In this document: piece by piece, positions 1-7,324 of the stretch
How positions within the stretch are numbered: position 1 is the stretch's first letter
Layout of the letters: every line of letters begins with the position of its first letter
Source of the DNA: G001797105 sp964528155
GTDB taxonomy: Bacteria; Chloroflexota; Anaerolineae; Anaerolineales; E44-bin32
Assembly: GCA_964528155.1 (NCBI GenBank)
Contig: CAZGRL010000066.1
Span: 1 to 19,793, forward strand
Direction: 5' to 3'
Length of the DNA stretch: 19,793 bases
Notes under the pieces: model-generated
Database searches by the model: none
The model's input: the letters and a program-made list of their open reading frames with translations, nothing else
Told to the model about the DNA's origin: nothing
Program-made: the position numbers and the translations under genes

Positions 1-2
1 TG

Positions 3-674
3 GGTGAGACCTACGCCGGGGAGCATGCCTTCGCCGGCCGGACGACGGAGCGGCACGAAACCGGGATTCCCATGGCCTACCTGGTCGACGAAACCCTGGC
101 CGGCGCGACCCAGGATCTGATCCTGAGCAAGGACGGCGTCGGGAGGCTGTACTACCGCCTGGGGCTGCGCTACGCGCCGACCGACCTCGAGCTCGACCCG
201 CTCGACCAGGGCTTCGTCGTTCAGCGCAGCTACGAGGCCGTCGACGATCCCGAGGACGTGCGCCAAGATGAAGACGGCGTCTGGCACATTAAAGCCGGCG
301 CGCGGGTGCGCGCCCGGATCACGATGGTGGCCGAGGACCGACGCTATCACGTGGCGCTGATGGACCCGTTGCCGGCAGGGCTGGAGATCGTCAACCCGGC
401 GCTGGCCGTCTCGGGGAGCGTCCCCCAGGATCCGGGCAGCCCCGACTATCGCTACGGTTGGTGGTGGTGGTGGACCTGGTACGAGCACCAGAACATGCGC
501 GACCAACGCGCCGAGGCCTTCACCTCCCTGCTATGGGAGGGCGTCTATGAGTACACCTATGTCGCCCGCGCCACCACACCGGGTACGTTCGTCGTCCCGC
601 CGGCCAAGGCCGAGGAGATGTATTCGCCGGAGGTGTTCGGCCGCAGCGGCAGCGATCAGGTGATCGTCGAGTAG
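3..674 (+). CDS. Bacterial alpha-2-macroglobulin family protein, C-terminal part (5' end off the window)
   Basis: The frame is open to the left edge, so the ATG at 72 is internal and only about 223 C-terminal residues are seen. The piece matches the last domains of large bacterial alpha-2-macroglobulins: a beta-rich segment with DGVWHIKAGARVRARITMV, then YHVALMDPLPAGLEIVNPAL, then the conserved NMRDQRAEAFTSLLWEGVYEY block and the ending YVARATTPGTFVVPPAKAEEMYSPEVFGRS. Family proteins are very long secreted or periplasmic protease traps; the bait region and the thioester motif would lie upstream of the window and cannot be judged. An odd feature is a run of five Trp codons (TGG at 459-473) just before the TWYEHQN motif. 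The family call is firm from these C-terminal signatures; whether the whole gene is intact is unknown. Confidence 0.88.
   Translation, partial: GETYAGEHAFAGRTTERHETGIPMAYLVDETLAGATQDLILSKDGVGRLYYRLGLRYAPTDLELDPLDQGFVVQRSYEAVDDPEDVRQDEDGVWHIKAGARVRARITMVAEDRRYHVALMDPLPAGLEIVNPALAVSGSVPQDPGSPDYRYGWWWWWTWYEHQNMRDQRAEAFTSLLWEGVYEYTYVARATTPGTFVVPPAKAEEMYSPEVFGRSGSDQVIVE
459..473 (+). repeat. Five-copy TGG microsatellite coding for a Trp run
   Basis: Five consecutive TGG codons inside the alpha-2-macroglobulin gene encode WWWWW, followed by T-W. Such a run can expand or contract by slippage one codon at a time without a frameshift. Confidence 0.8.
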
Positions 675-781
675 GCGGCAGCCGGGCGGGAGTGGAACCA
701 CATCACACCGCGCCAGCCCGGCACGGTGAAGTGTTCGGATCTTTCAACACTCCTCGCCGGAGCCTAGATCGATCCTGCAAG

Positions 782-1663
782 TTACTTCCATGACCAGGTC
801 GCCGGATCCCAGATCTCCCCGACCACTCCTTCGAGAACAGGGTTCAGGAAGGCTTGAGCAGCCCTGCTTGCTGCGCCGATGTCCTGCCAGTTCAGCTGCA
901 AATCATCCACTGATCTGCGAAAGGAACCGCCCCATGCCGAGGGCGGGGCCGGCAGTTGACCAGGAAGAGGATGGGTGAACCGCGCCACAAACGTGGCGCG
1001 GATTGCGGCTGATAGGCTGTTCCCGTCGATCGTGGACATGCTGGCGATGAGAAGCATATCGACGAAGTCCCGGACACGCGTGTTCTCGGCCCCACCCAGG
1101 GGTCGGGTGTAAGCGTGTAGCTTTTCGGCGAGCTGCTGCGTGAGCGGATAGGCGGGGAAAGGCACGGGGTCGATGTCGGCGAAAGCCAGGAGATCTGGAG
1201 TGTGCAGGATCTCTGGCGCCTCCACGATGGGATCGCCTACACCGATGTCTACGTGAAAGTTCTCAAAGGTGCGGCCGTCCATCAGGGAGTGGACGGGATA
1301 GCGTTCCCCGCCGAGCGAATCCTCCATGGGCTCTCTCTGTGTCCGTCCAACCTCAAAGCCGAACCAGTCCCCCAGATCCTTGGCGGCCGCCAGCCTGAGC
1401 AGGTCCCAGGCAGGAGTGGAGGATTCCAGCAAGAGGAGGTCGAGATCCTTGGTCGTTCGTGCGCTCGCTCCGAACCTCAACTGGAGAGCGAACCCGCCCT
1501 TCAGCACCCATGCCTCGGGGCTGGTCTCCCGCAGACGGGCCAGCAGTCGATCGAACCCCACCAGCATCCGCAGACGTACGATCGGCGTGCCGCCCCCCAA
1601 GCTCCGCGATCGAATCCGGTCTTCCAAGGCGCGCCGGAAAGCCGAGCCGGTCTTGTACTTCAT
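782..1663 (-). CDS. abiEii: AbiEii/AbiGii-type nucleotidyltransferase toxin (type IV TA)
   Basis: A 293-residue protein of the AbiEii/AbiGii family, nucleotidyltransferase-fold toxins of the AbiE abortive-infection systems; characterised family members inhibit growth by modifying RNA. Visible family marks are the KGGFALQLRFG motif (about residues 55-65) followed by RTTKDLDLLLL, in which Asp73 and Asp75 form the DxD metal-binding pair, and a later lysine/arginine-containing helix (QQLAEKLHAYTRPLGG, then RVRDFVDMLL). Length fits the family. Its ATG overlaps the stop of the upstream abiEi gene by four bases (ATGA), so the two are translationally coupled in the usual antitoxin-then-toxin order. 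No truncation is seen. It belongs to the accessory block with the Fic gene upstream. Confidence 0.9.
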   Translation of the reverse strand: MKYKTGSAFRRALEDRIRSRSLGGGTPIVRLRMLVGFDRLLARLRETSPEAWVLKGGFALQLRFGASARTTKDLDLLLLESSTPAWDLLRLAAAKDLGDWFGFEVGRTQREPMEDSLGGERYPVHSLMDGRTFENFHVDIGVGDPIVEAPEILHTPDLLAFADIDPVPFPAYPLTQQLAEKLHAYTRPLGGAENTRVRDFVDMLLIASMSTIDGNSLSAAIRATFVARFTHPLPGQLPAPPSAWGGSFRRSVDDLQLNWQDIGAASRAAQAFLNPVLEGVVGEIWDPATWSWK

Positions 1664-2244
1664 GGCATTCGCTCCCCCAGTGTTCTCCTGAGGATTCGTG
1701 CGAATCTGCCTCCGTACTTCCCGCTGGCGCTCCGGAGCTCGGCCGGACTTGTGAGACCTCGATCGATCGCCTGACGGATCGCCTGGCTCACAAACTCATC
1801 GGCGAGCCCCGCCGCGGAAACATCGGCAATCGTCCTTGGAACCTTCGTGACCCGGAGACCCTCGCGGATCGCCGTCTCGGATGCATCAATCGACCTTGTG
1901 TGAAGCCGGATCCCCTCCCGCCGACGGGAAGCGGTTCTGGGAACCGTGATGTGTACCCTCGTCGGCAGGGCATCGGTCAGCTCGTACAGGGCCAGTGCGC
2001 TCTCATGCGAGATGACGGACCTCGGCCCAGTCCGAATCAGCGCGATGGACAGGTCTTCGTAGGGCGATGCTGGGAAGCGCTTGAGGCGGTAGATCCCGCG
2101 AGCGACTCGGTCGAAGAGGCCCCTCTTCGCATGGTAGGAGAGCAGGTCCCAGGAGAACCCCGCCTGGCGGGCCTGCCTCGCGGCGAAATAGCCAGTCTGG
2201 CCCTCGGCGATCTGGTACAGCGCGTCGTGATCCGGTCTTCTCAT
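1660..2244 (-). CDS. abiEi: AbiEi-type antitoxin / transcriptional regulator (type IV TA)
   Basis: The antitoxin partner of the neighbouring AbiEii toxin, 194 residues from the chosen ATG at 2244. The N-terminus MRRPDHDALYQIAEGQTGYF, the winged-helix segment (ARQARQAGFSWDLLSYHAKR..LFDRVARGIYRL) and the C-terminal core ISHESALALYELTDALP ... ITVPRTASRR ... VTKVPRTIADV are typical of AbiEi_1-like antitoxins, which repress their own operon and neutralise the toxin without a stable toxin contact. In-frame starts further upstream (GTG at 2286, ATG at 2265) were not chosen because family members normally begin at the MRRPDHD segment. No strong ribosome site precedes 2244, so the start is less certain than the identity. 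A TATGAT hexamer on the minus strand near 2287-2292 could be its -10 box, with only a weak -35 partner. Confidence 0.86.
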   Translation of the reverse strand: MRRPDHDALYQIAEGQTGYFAARQARQAGFSWDLLSYHAKRGLFDRVARGIYRLKRFPASPYEDLSIALIRTGPRSVISHESALALYELTDALPTRVHITVPRTASRRREGIRLHTRSIDASETAIREGLRVTKVPRTIADVSAAGLADEFVSQAIRQAIDRGLTSPAELRSASGKYGGRFARILRRTLGERMP

Positions 2245-2385
2245 GGCATGTGCACAACCCCGCATGAGCTTCGATGAATTGCACACATCATAGCATACCT
2301 ACAGCAAAGAGTACACCTCCCCCACCTGTAGCCGAGGAGAGGATCGGCTGGCTCGCCGGCAAGACACAGACGTCGCCCCGCCGTC

Positions 2386-3495
2386 CTACATGACCTCCCT
2401 GCCCTCACACAGATTGACCAGCTCCGCAAGAGCGAGTATTTGCGCTTGGCGGCCCTTGGCCTGTCGCAAGACGCGGAGGATGCCAGCATCCCTCATCTTG
2501 CCCAGAAGCGTCATGACCGCAGGTTTCGACGGCAAAGCTTTGTCAGCGAATAGACTGCTGGGCTCGAAGATCGGCTGGCGGAAGATCCGGTCGAGCAGGA
2601 GAATCGTGTGCCTCGATCGCGTGAGGCGAGACACTTCTCGAACCAGCCGCTCGCGAAGCGACAGGATTCCTCGGGCCTTCTCGGCGTTCTGACGGGATTG
2701 CTCGGTTAGGGCGTTCAAGAAGAACTGAATCCACCGGTTCCAGCTCTTTGGACCATCAAGCCCCCTCAAAGTCTCGTAGTACTCGGGGCGACGGGCCTCC
2801 AACACCGACGAGATATAGAACGTCGGCCATGAGAGGAGTCTCTTCTCGTTCAGGAACAGCGGTACAAGCATCCGCCCCAGGCGTCCGTTCCCATCGATGA
2901 AGGGGTGGATCACCTCGAATTGGGCATGGATGACGGCCAACTGGACCAGGGGATCCCGCTCCCCGGCATGGTAGTACTTCTCCCAGTCGTCCATGTACTC
3001 CATGACCCGGGTTGGCTCGGGAGGGACATATAGGGCATCCTCGATGCCGGCCCCTAGCGGCCCGATGTAGTTCTGTACAGAACGGAACCTGCCTCTTCCC
3101 TTGTGGCGGCCGCGAACTCCTTCGAGCAGGATGCCGTGAAGCTTGAGGAGAAGGTTGAGGCTGAACGGCCTTCGGCGGATCGCCGCTTCGGCCGCTCGAA
3201 GCGCACGGCGATAGTTGATGATTTCCTGTATGTCCAGGCGCCTCTCGTCCTGCGCCGGCTGCTCACCCGCCTCATACCTCAACACTTCAACGAAAGTCGC
3301 CCGGGTACCCTCAATGCGCGAGGAGAGCACCGCCTCCTGGGTAGTAAGCGGTGAGAGGAGTATCTCAGGGTTCGGGATCCCGAAGAGAACCCCGTTGTAC
3401 TCGGCCAGTGCTCGATTGGCCGCGCTGATGGAAGGTACTAGGCCCATCCAGTCGATATCCGTGCGTGGCAGTTTCTTCGGAACAGCAGGTTTCAT
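2386..3495 (-). CDS. Fic-domain protein (class II, N-terminal inhibitory helix, C-terminal winged helix)
   Basis: A 369-residue Fic protein. The full catalytic motif HPFIDGNGRLGR lies at residues 197-208, so it should be able to AMPylate (or otherwise transfer nucleotide-linked groups to) protein hydroxyls. An inhibitory motif of the (S/T)xxxE(G/N) type, SSRIEG at 58-63, places it in class II, where the inhibitory glutamate sits in the N-terminal part of the same chain; no separate antitoxin is needed and none is adjacent. The last 90 residues (SSLFADKALPSKPAVMTLLG, then MRDAGILRVLRQAKGR) look like a winged helix, common in this Fic subgroup and suggestive of DNA binding. The start is secure: AGGAGG sits six bases upstream. 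The promoter contains repeated TTGTGTA elements, possibly an autoregulatory operator. Substrate unknown. Confidence 0.92.
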   Translation of the reverse strand: MKPAVPKKLPRTDIDWMGLVPSISAANRALAEYNGVLFGIPNPEILLSPLTTQEAVLSSRIEGTRATFVEVLRYEAGEQPAQDERRLDIQEIINYRRALRAAEAAIRRRPFSLNLLLKLHGILLEGVRGRHKGRGRFRSVQNYIGPLGAGIEDALYVPPEPTRVMEYMDDWEKYYHAGERDPLVQLAVIHAQFEVIHPFIDGNGRLGRMLVPLFLNEKRLLSWPTFYISSVLEARRPEYYETLRGLDGPKSWNRWIQFFLNALTEQSRQNAEKARGILSLRERLVREVSRLTRSRHTILLLDRIFRQPIFEPSSLFADKALPSKPAVMTLLGKMRDAGILRVLRQAKGRQAQILALAELVNLCEGREVM

Positions 3496-3506
3496 CTGGC
3501 CCTCCT

Positions 3507-3602
3507 TTGTGTAAAGGATTCTACACGCAACTCAGATTTGTGTAAAGGATAAGACCGTTCGCTATACACAAGCCTTGTTGTGGATTGAATCCTATACACA
3601 AG
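3507..3602. repeat. Four-copy TTGTGTA operator-like repeat upstream of fic
   Basis: TTGTGTAAAGGAT occurs twice on the plus strand (3507-3519 and 3538-3550, 31 bp apart). CTATACACAAG, the same core in the opposite orientation, occurs twice (3562-3572 and 3592-3602, 30 bp apart). A degenerate fifth copy (TCTACACGCAA) lies at 3520-3530. Spacings near three helical turns put the sites on one DNA face. Two sites cover the -35 box and the start-point region of the fic promoter; the other two lie upstream. This is typical architecture for a repressor binding cooperatively. The Fic protein's own C-terminal winged helix is a plausible binder, but that is inference. Confidence 0.7.
3518..3546 (-). promoter_or_regulatory. 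Sigma-70-like promoter of the fic gene
   Basis: On the minus strand TTTACA (3541-3546) is followed after exactly 17 bases by TAGAAT (3518-3523); each hexamer matches consensus at five of six positions. Predicted transcription start is near 3511, giving a short leader with the AGGAGG ribosome site before the ATG at 3495. Confidence 0.7.
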
Positions 3603-3804
3603 GGCTTGACTAATAACTCATCCCGCGTTCCGCTGGCAGGCCCCCTCCCAGGAACCCACTCCCCCTCCCCGGCCAACTCTGTCCCCCGGAGCCGATACCC
3701 GGAGGGGAATCCCAAGTCCAGGCCAGCGAGCTGAAACCTCAGCCGCCTGAACGGCCCCTGTCCTACATTTGTCCATAGAACTTGGGGATTGAAACCGAAC
3801 GAGC

Positions 3805-4764
3805 CTACCGCGCCCGGGCCTGGCTGTACACGCCGACCACGCTGATGATGATCACCCCGCTCAGCATGATCTGCCACTCCTCGCCAAGGCCCGCCATGAG
3901 CAGAAGACTGTAGAGCACCGACAGGATCAGCACGCCGATGAAGGTCCGGCCGACGCCGCCGCGGCCGCCGGCGAACATGGTGCCGCCGATGATCACGGCC
4001 GAGATGGTCTTCAGCGTGACGTCGGCGCCGATGCCGGCGCCGCTTTGGAACGTGGGATAGGGCGTGCGCGCCCAGCCGAGATACAGCAACCCGGCCAGCG
4101 CCGCCAACAACCCGCTCAGCACGTACACCCCGATTTGGATCTGCCGGACCCGGATGCCCGAGCAGCTGGAAGCGATCGGATTGCTGCCCAGCGCACGAAT
4201 CCGCCAGCCAAAAGGCGTCACCTTCAGGAGGATGCCGAAGGCGGCCGTCAAGGCGATCCAGATCAAGCCGATCGCCGGAAAGCCGAAGACGCGCCCCGTG
4301 CTCAGCGAGATGAGCTGCTCGGTCGCACGCCCGTGGCCGCCCCCGCCGGTGGTCAGATACAGCACCCCGGTCAGAACGACCATCGTCGCCAGCGTCATGA
4401 CGACGTGCGGGATGCCCAGCCTGGCGATCCCCACACCGTTGATCAGCCCGAGAACCGCTCCCATGAAGAGGACCGCCAATGCTGAGACCGGCGTGTTCCC
4501 CTCGAGCATCAGTAGCGCGCCGACCATGATGCTGATCCAGTACACCGCGCCGACCGACAGGTCCAACCCGCCGGAGAGGATCACCAGCGTCTGGGCCAGA
4601 GCCAGGATCCCCAACATGGCGTTGACGTACACGATCGTGCACATGTGGGAGTAGGTCAGGAAACCCGGACTGAAGATGCCGGCCAGGATCAACAACAATG
4701 CCAGCGCTGCGATCAGGACGACGATCTGGGTGGAGGCCGGTTGAAGCCGCGCTCTGGCAATCAT
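3805..4764 (-). CDS. Sugar-type ABC transporter permease 2 (RbsC-like, BPD_transp_2)
   Basis: A 319-residue membrane protein with about eight to ten hydrophobic segments, the first right after the N-terminus (STQIVVLIAALALLLILAGI). The family hallmark LSGGLDLSVGAVYW follows, and later FAGGRGGVGRTFIGVLILSV. This is the RbsC/XylH type of permease for pentoses, hexoses and related compounds. The start ATG overlaps the stop of permease 1 by four bases (ATGA), proving operon order. A larger open frame extends to 5685, but its N-terminal half is an out-of-frame shadow of permease 1 with no hydrophobic permease character, so the gene starts at 4764. It is the last gene of the minus-strand operon; no convincing terminator follows it. 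Together with permease 1 it would form a heterodimeric channel. Confidence 0.9.
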   Translation of the reverse strand: MIARARLQPASTQIVVLIAALALLLILAGIFSPGFLTYSHMCTIVYVNAMLGILALAQTLVILSGGLDLSVGAVYWISIMVGALLMLEGNTPVSALAVLFMGAVLGLINGVGIARLGIPHVVMTLATMVVLTGVLYLTTGGGGHGRATEQLISLSTGRVFGFPAIGLIWIALTAAFGILLKVTPFGWRIRALGSNPIASSCSGIRVRQIQIGVYVLSGLLAALAGLLYLGWARTPYPTFQSGAGIGADVTLKTISAVIIGGTMFAGGRGGVGRTFIGVLILSVLYSLLLMAGLGEEWQIMLSGVIIISVVGVYSQARAR

Positions 4765-5753
4765 GCCGTCCGCCTGCGCTTCCGGATGAAGTACAGCTGC
4801 AGGCCGGCCACGCTGGCCAGCAACACGCCTTTGACGATGAAGTGATACCAGATGTTGATCCCCAGGAATTGCAGGATCCGTGCGATAGAGGCGATGATCA
4901 AGACGGCGCCCAGGGTGCCGGCGTAGCCGCCCACTCCCCCGCTGACCAGCGTGCCGCCCATGAAGACGGCCGTGAACGAGTCGAACAGGTAGGATGCCCC
5001 CGCCTCGGCGTTGCCGCTCCCGATCCTTGCGGCGATGAAAAGCCCGCCCAATGCCGCAGCGACGGCGCTGACGATGTAGACCATCAGCAAGGTGCGGTCC
5101 GTGTCGATCCCCGACATGCGAGCGTAGTCCGGATCGCCCCCCGTCGCGTACACATCCCGCCCGAACTTCCGCCTCTGCAGCACGACATGACCGACCGCAG
5201 CCGCCAGCAGAAGGACCACAATGGAAACGACTGGGAACTCGCCGACCTGATACAGCAGGAACTCCTGAAACCCGTCCGGGATATATCCACCCGGACTGGG
5301 GCGGATCAGCAGGTTGACGCCGGTCAGAAAGAACATCATGCACAAGGTCATGATGAAGGGATCGATCCGAAGCCTGGCCACGCCGAGACCGTTGGCCGCA
5401 CCGATGACAACGGCGATGATCAGCACCAATGCGACGCTGGGGACGACGCCGTACACCATGGTCACCGAGGCCACGGCCGTCGCCATGCTGGCGACCGCGC
5501 CGACCGACAGGTCGAACCCGCGGCTCAAAACCACGAAGGTTTGGGCGAGCGCGATCAGCGCCATCGGGACGGCGCTGGTGATGATGTTGGCGAAGGTCGT
5601 TGTGGTCCGAAAGTAGGGCGAAGCGACCGAGGCGGCGATCCAGAAGGCGGCCAGGATGACGTAGATGTAGTGATGCCCCAGCCACGCCCGGAGCCTCAGC
5701 CCCGGCGCAGCCAGACTACCCGTCACCGTAGTCTCCAGCGTTGCGTCAGCCAT
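4761..5753 (-). CDS. Sugar-type ABC transporter permease 1 (RbsC-like, BPD_transp_2)
   Basis: A 330-residue inner-membrane permease with multiple hydrophobic segments (YIYVILAAFWIAASVASPYF near the N-terminus). The family motif VVLSRGFDLSVGAVASMATA and the conserved IDPFIMTLCMMFFLTGVN, the region that contacts the ATPase, are both present. It is related to, but clearly different from, permease 2, so the transporter is predicted to use two unlike permeases. Its ATG overlaps the 3' end of the ATPase gene by eight bases. There is no strong ribosome site of its own, consistent with translational coupling. The substrate cannot be read from the permease; the linked FGGY kinase and aldolases favour a sugar, polyol or sugar acid. 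Confidence 0.92.
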   Translation of the reverse strand: MADATLETTVTGSLAAPGLRLRAWLGHHYIYVILAAFWIAASVASPYFRTTTTFANIITSAVPMALIALAQTFVVLSRGFDLSVGAVASMATAVASVTMVYGVVPSVALVLIIAVVIGAANGLGVARLRIDPFIMTLCMMFFLTGVNLLIRPSPGGYIPDGFQEFLLYQVGEFPVVSIVVLLLAAAVGHVVLQRRKFGRDVYATGGDPDYARMSGIDTDRTLLMVYIVSAVAAALGGLFIAARIGSGNAEAGASYLFDSFTAVFMGGTLVSGGVGGYAGTLGAVLIIASIARILQFLGINIWYHFIVKGVLLASVAGLQLYFIRKRRRTA

Positions 5754-7248
5754 AGTACGAGTCCAGCAGCTCCTCGTCGTCCACTTCGTCCCCGCGGAAC
5801 TCGCGGGTGATCACACCTTCGTGCATCACCAGGATGCGGTCCGGCAGATTGACCACCTCCTCCAGGTCGGTCAGAACCGCCAGAGTGGGAATGCCCGTCT
5901 CGGCCAGCTTCCTCAAGTGTTCATAGATCTCGACCTTGGCGCCGACGTCGAGCCCGATCGCCGGCTGGTCCATCAGCAGGACCTTCGGTCGTGTCAGCAG
6001 GCGCTTCCCCAGCACGACCTTCTGCCGATTGCCACCGCTGAGCTGGCGGACCTCCTTATCCAGCGAGGGAGGTTCGACTCGGAGTTGCGTGATCATGTCC
6101 TGAATCACACAACAGTCGTCCTTGCCCCGGATGATGCCGAAGCGCGCCCGGTCTCCGATGCTGGGAACCGACATGTTGAGCCGGATGTCGTGCGATAGCC
6201 AAAGCTCTTCCTCATCCCGGCGATCCGACACGTAACAAATTCCGCTTCGCATCGCCTGGCGCGGATCGCGCGGCCGCGTCGGCTTGCCCTCGAGCAGGAC
6301 CACCCCCTCGACCGGCGCGTACAGGCCGGCCACGGCTCGCAGCACCATGCTCTGCCCCTGGCCGCGCAGGCCCGCAAGCGCCACGATCTCTCCCCTGCGC
6401 ACGTCGAGGCTCACCCCGCGCAGACGGCCGTTTCTCAGGTCCCGCAGGGACAGCACCGGCGGCCCGCTCGCTTCAGCCGCCGCCCTCGGGGGAAAGTGCA
6501 GCCCCTTCTCCGTGCCGGTCATCATGCGGATGATCCTCTTGCGCGTGCCGCCGAGGTCGTCCTTGCGCGTGTTGTCGACCATGCCCTCCAGGTTGCCATC
6601 TTTAAGCACGAGGATCTCGTCGCAGATGGCCAGGACCTCGTTCAGCCGGTGCGAGATGAAGATCAGGGTCTTGCCGGATTGCCTCAACCCACGCATGATG
6701 TCGAACAGCGCCTGGACCACGTCGCTCGCCAGAGGCGCCGTCACCTCGTCCAGGATCAGGATCCGGGGATCTCGATCGAGAGCCTTTGAGAGCTCGATCA
6801 GGCTCTTCTCGGCCTCGGGGATGCCGGCTGCAGTTTCGGATACGTCGAGGCTCAGCCCGACATTGGCGAGCACTTCACGGGCGCTTGCCTCCAGCTTGCG
6901 TTTGTCGATCAGACCACGCGCGTAGAAATCCTGGAGTCTCTCGAGGAAGACGTTTTCGGCGATGCTCATCTGCGGGATCAGTGCGTGTTCCTGAAAGATG
7001 GCATCCATCCCGTATAGGCTGCGCGCCTGTTGCGGGCCGTGTACGTGAACCCGCTCTCCGGCGATCGAGATCTCACCCCCATCCGGCTGGAATAGACCCA
7101 TCAGGATTTTGACCAGCGTCGATTTTCCGGCGCCGTTCTCGCCGACGAGGCCGTAGATCTTCCCCTCCTCGAAGGCGAAGCTGATCCCCCTGAGCACTTC
7201 GACGCCCGGGAAACTCTTGCGGATGGACTTCAGGCTGAGCGTTGACAC
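5746..7248 (-). CDS. Double-domain sugar ABC transporter ATPase (RbsA-like) with one degenerate site
   Basis: A 500-residue ATPase with two ABC domains, the RbsA/XylG layout. The chosen start is the GTG at 7248: it is preceded by AAGGATGAGG, gives MSTLSLKSIRKSFPGVEVLRG, and yields the usual family length; the longer frame back to 7392 would run through the hairpin and into the preceding gene. Domain 1 has Walker A GENGAGKST (36-44) and Walker B LILDEVTAPL, but where LSxGQQQ is expected it reads IPEAEKS. Domain 2 has a degenerate Walker A (GLRGQGQS), an intact signature LSGGNRQKV, and Walker B LLMDQPAIGLDVG, where the catalytic Glu is Gln. The composite pairing therefore leaves one full ATP site (domain 1 Walker motifs with domain 2 signature) and one dead site. 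It energises the permeases encoded just downstream. Confidence 0.93.
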   Translation of the reverse strand: MSTLSLKSIRKSFPGVEVLRGISFAFEEGKIYGLVGENGAGKSTLVKILMGLFQPDGGEISIAGERVHVHGPQQARSLYGMDAIFQEHALIPQMSIAENVFLERLQDFYARGLIDKRKLEASAREVLANVGLSLDVSETAAGIPEAEKSLIELSKALDRDPRILILDEVTAPLASDVVQALFDIMRGLRQSGKTLIFISHRLNEVLAICDEILVLKDGNLEGMVDNTRKDDLGGTRKRIIRMMTGTEKGLHFPPRAAAEASGPPVLSLRDLRNGRLRGVSLDVRRGEIVALAGLRGQGQSMVLRAVAGLYAPVEGVVLLEGKPTRPRDPRQAMRSGICYVSDRRDEEELWLSHDIRLNMSVPSIGDRARFGIIRGKDDCCVIQDMITQLRVEPPSLDKEVRQLSGGNRQKVVLGKRLLTRPKVLLMDQPAIGLDVGAKVEIYEHLRKLAETGIPTLAVLTDLEEVVNLPDRILVMHEGVITREFRGDEVDDEELLDSYYG

Positions 7249-7288
7249 AGCCTCATCCTTGCAGACGTGTTCGGCGTACGAAGAGAAA

Positions 7289-7320
7289 CAGGCGATACCG
7301 CTGTGAAGCGGTATCGCCTG
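7289..7320 (-). terminator. Perfect 14-bp hairpin between binding-protein and ATPase genes
   Basis: CAGGCGATACCGCT and its exact complement flank a four-base loop (GTGA), starting four bases after the TAA stop of the solute-binding-protein gene. In minus-strand sense it is followed by TTTCTCTT, a weak U-rich tail. Hairpins at this place usually act as a partial terminator or 3' mRNA stabiliser, giving more binding protein than ATPase and permease. The leaky tail and the downstream genes argue for attenuation rather than a full stop. Confidence 0.78.
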
Positions 7321-7324
7321 CCGG

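Noticed and set aside
681..722. Terminator after the alpha-2-macroglobulin gene (GCCGGGC/GCCCGGC)
   Set aside because: A 7-bp stem with a 28-base loop and no T-run is too weak to call.
3521..4642. 373-residue minus-strand open frame over permease 2
   Set aside because: Alternative frame of permease 2, highly Arg/His/Gly-biased, running into the fic promoter region.
4765..5685. Long minus-strand frame joined to permease 2, giving a 626-residue protein
   Set aside because: The upstream half is Arg/Gly/His-rich, not hydrophobic, and lies out of frame over permease 1; the ATG at 4764 with its ATGA overlap is the real start.
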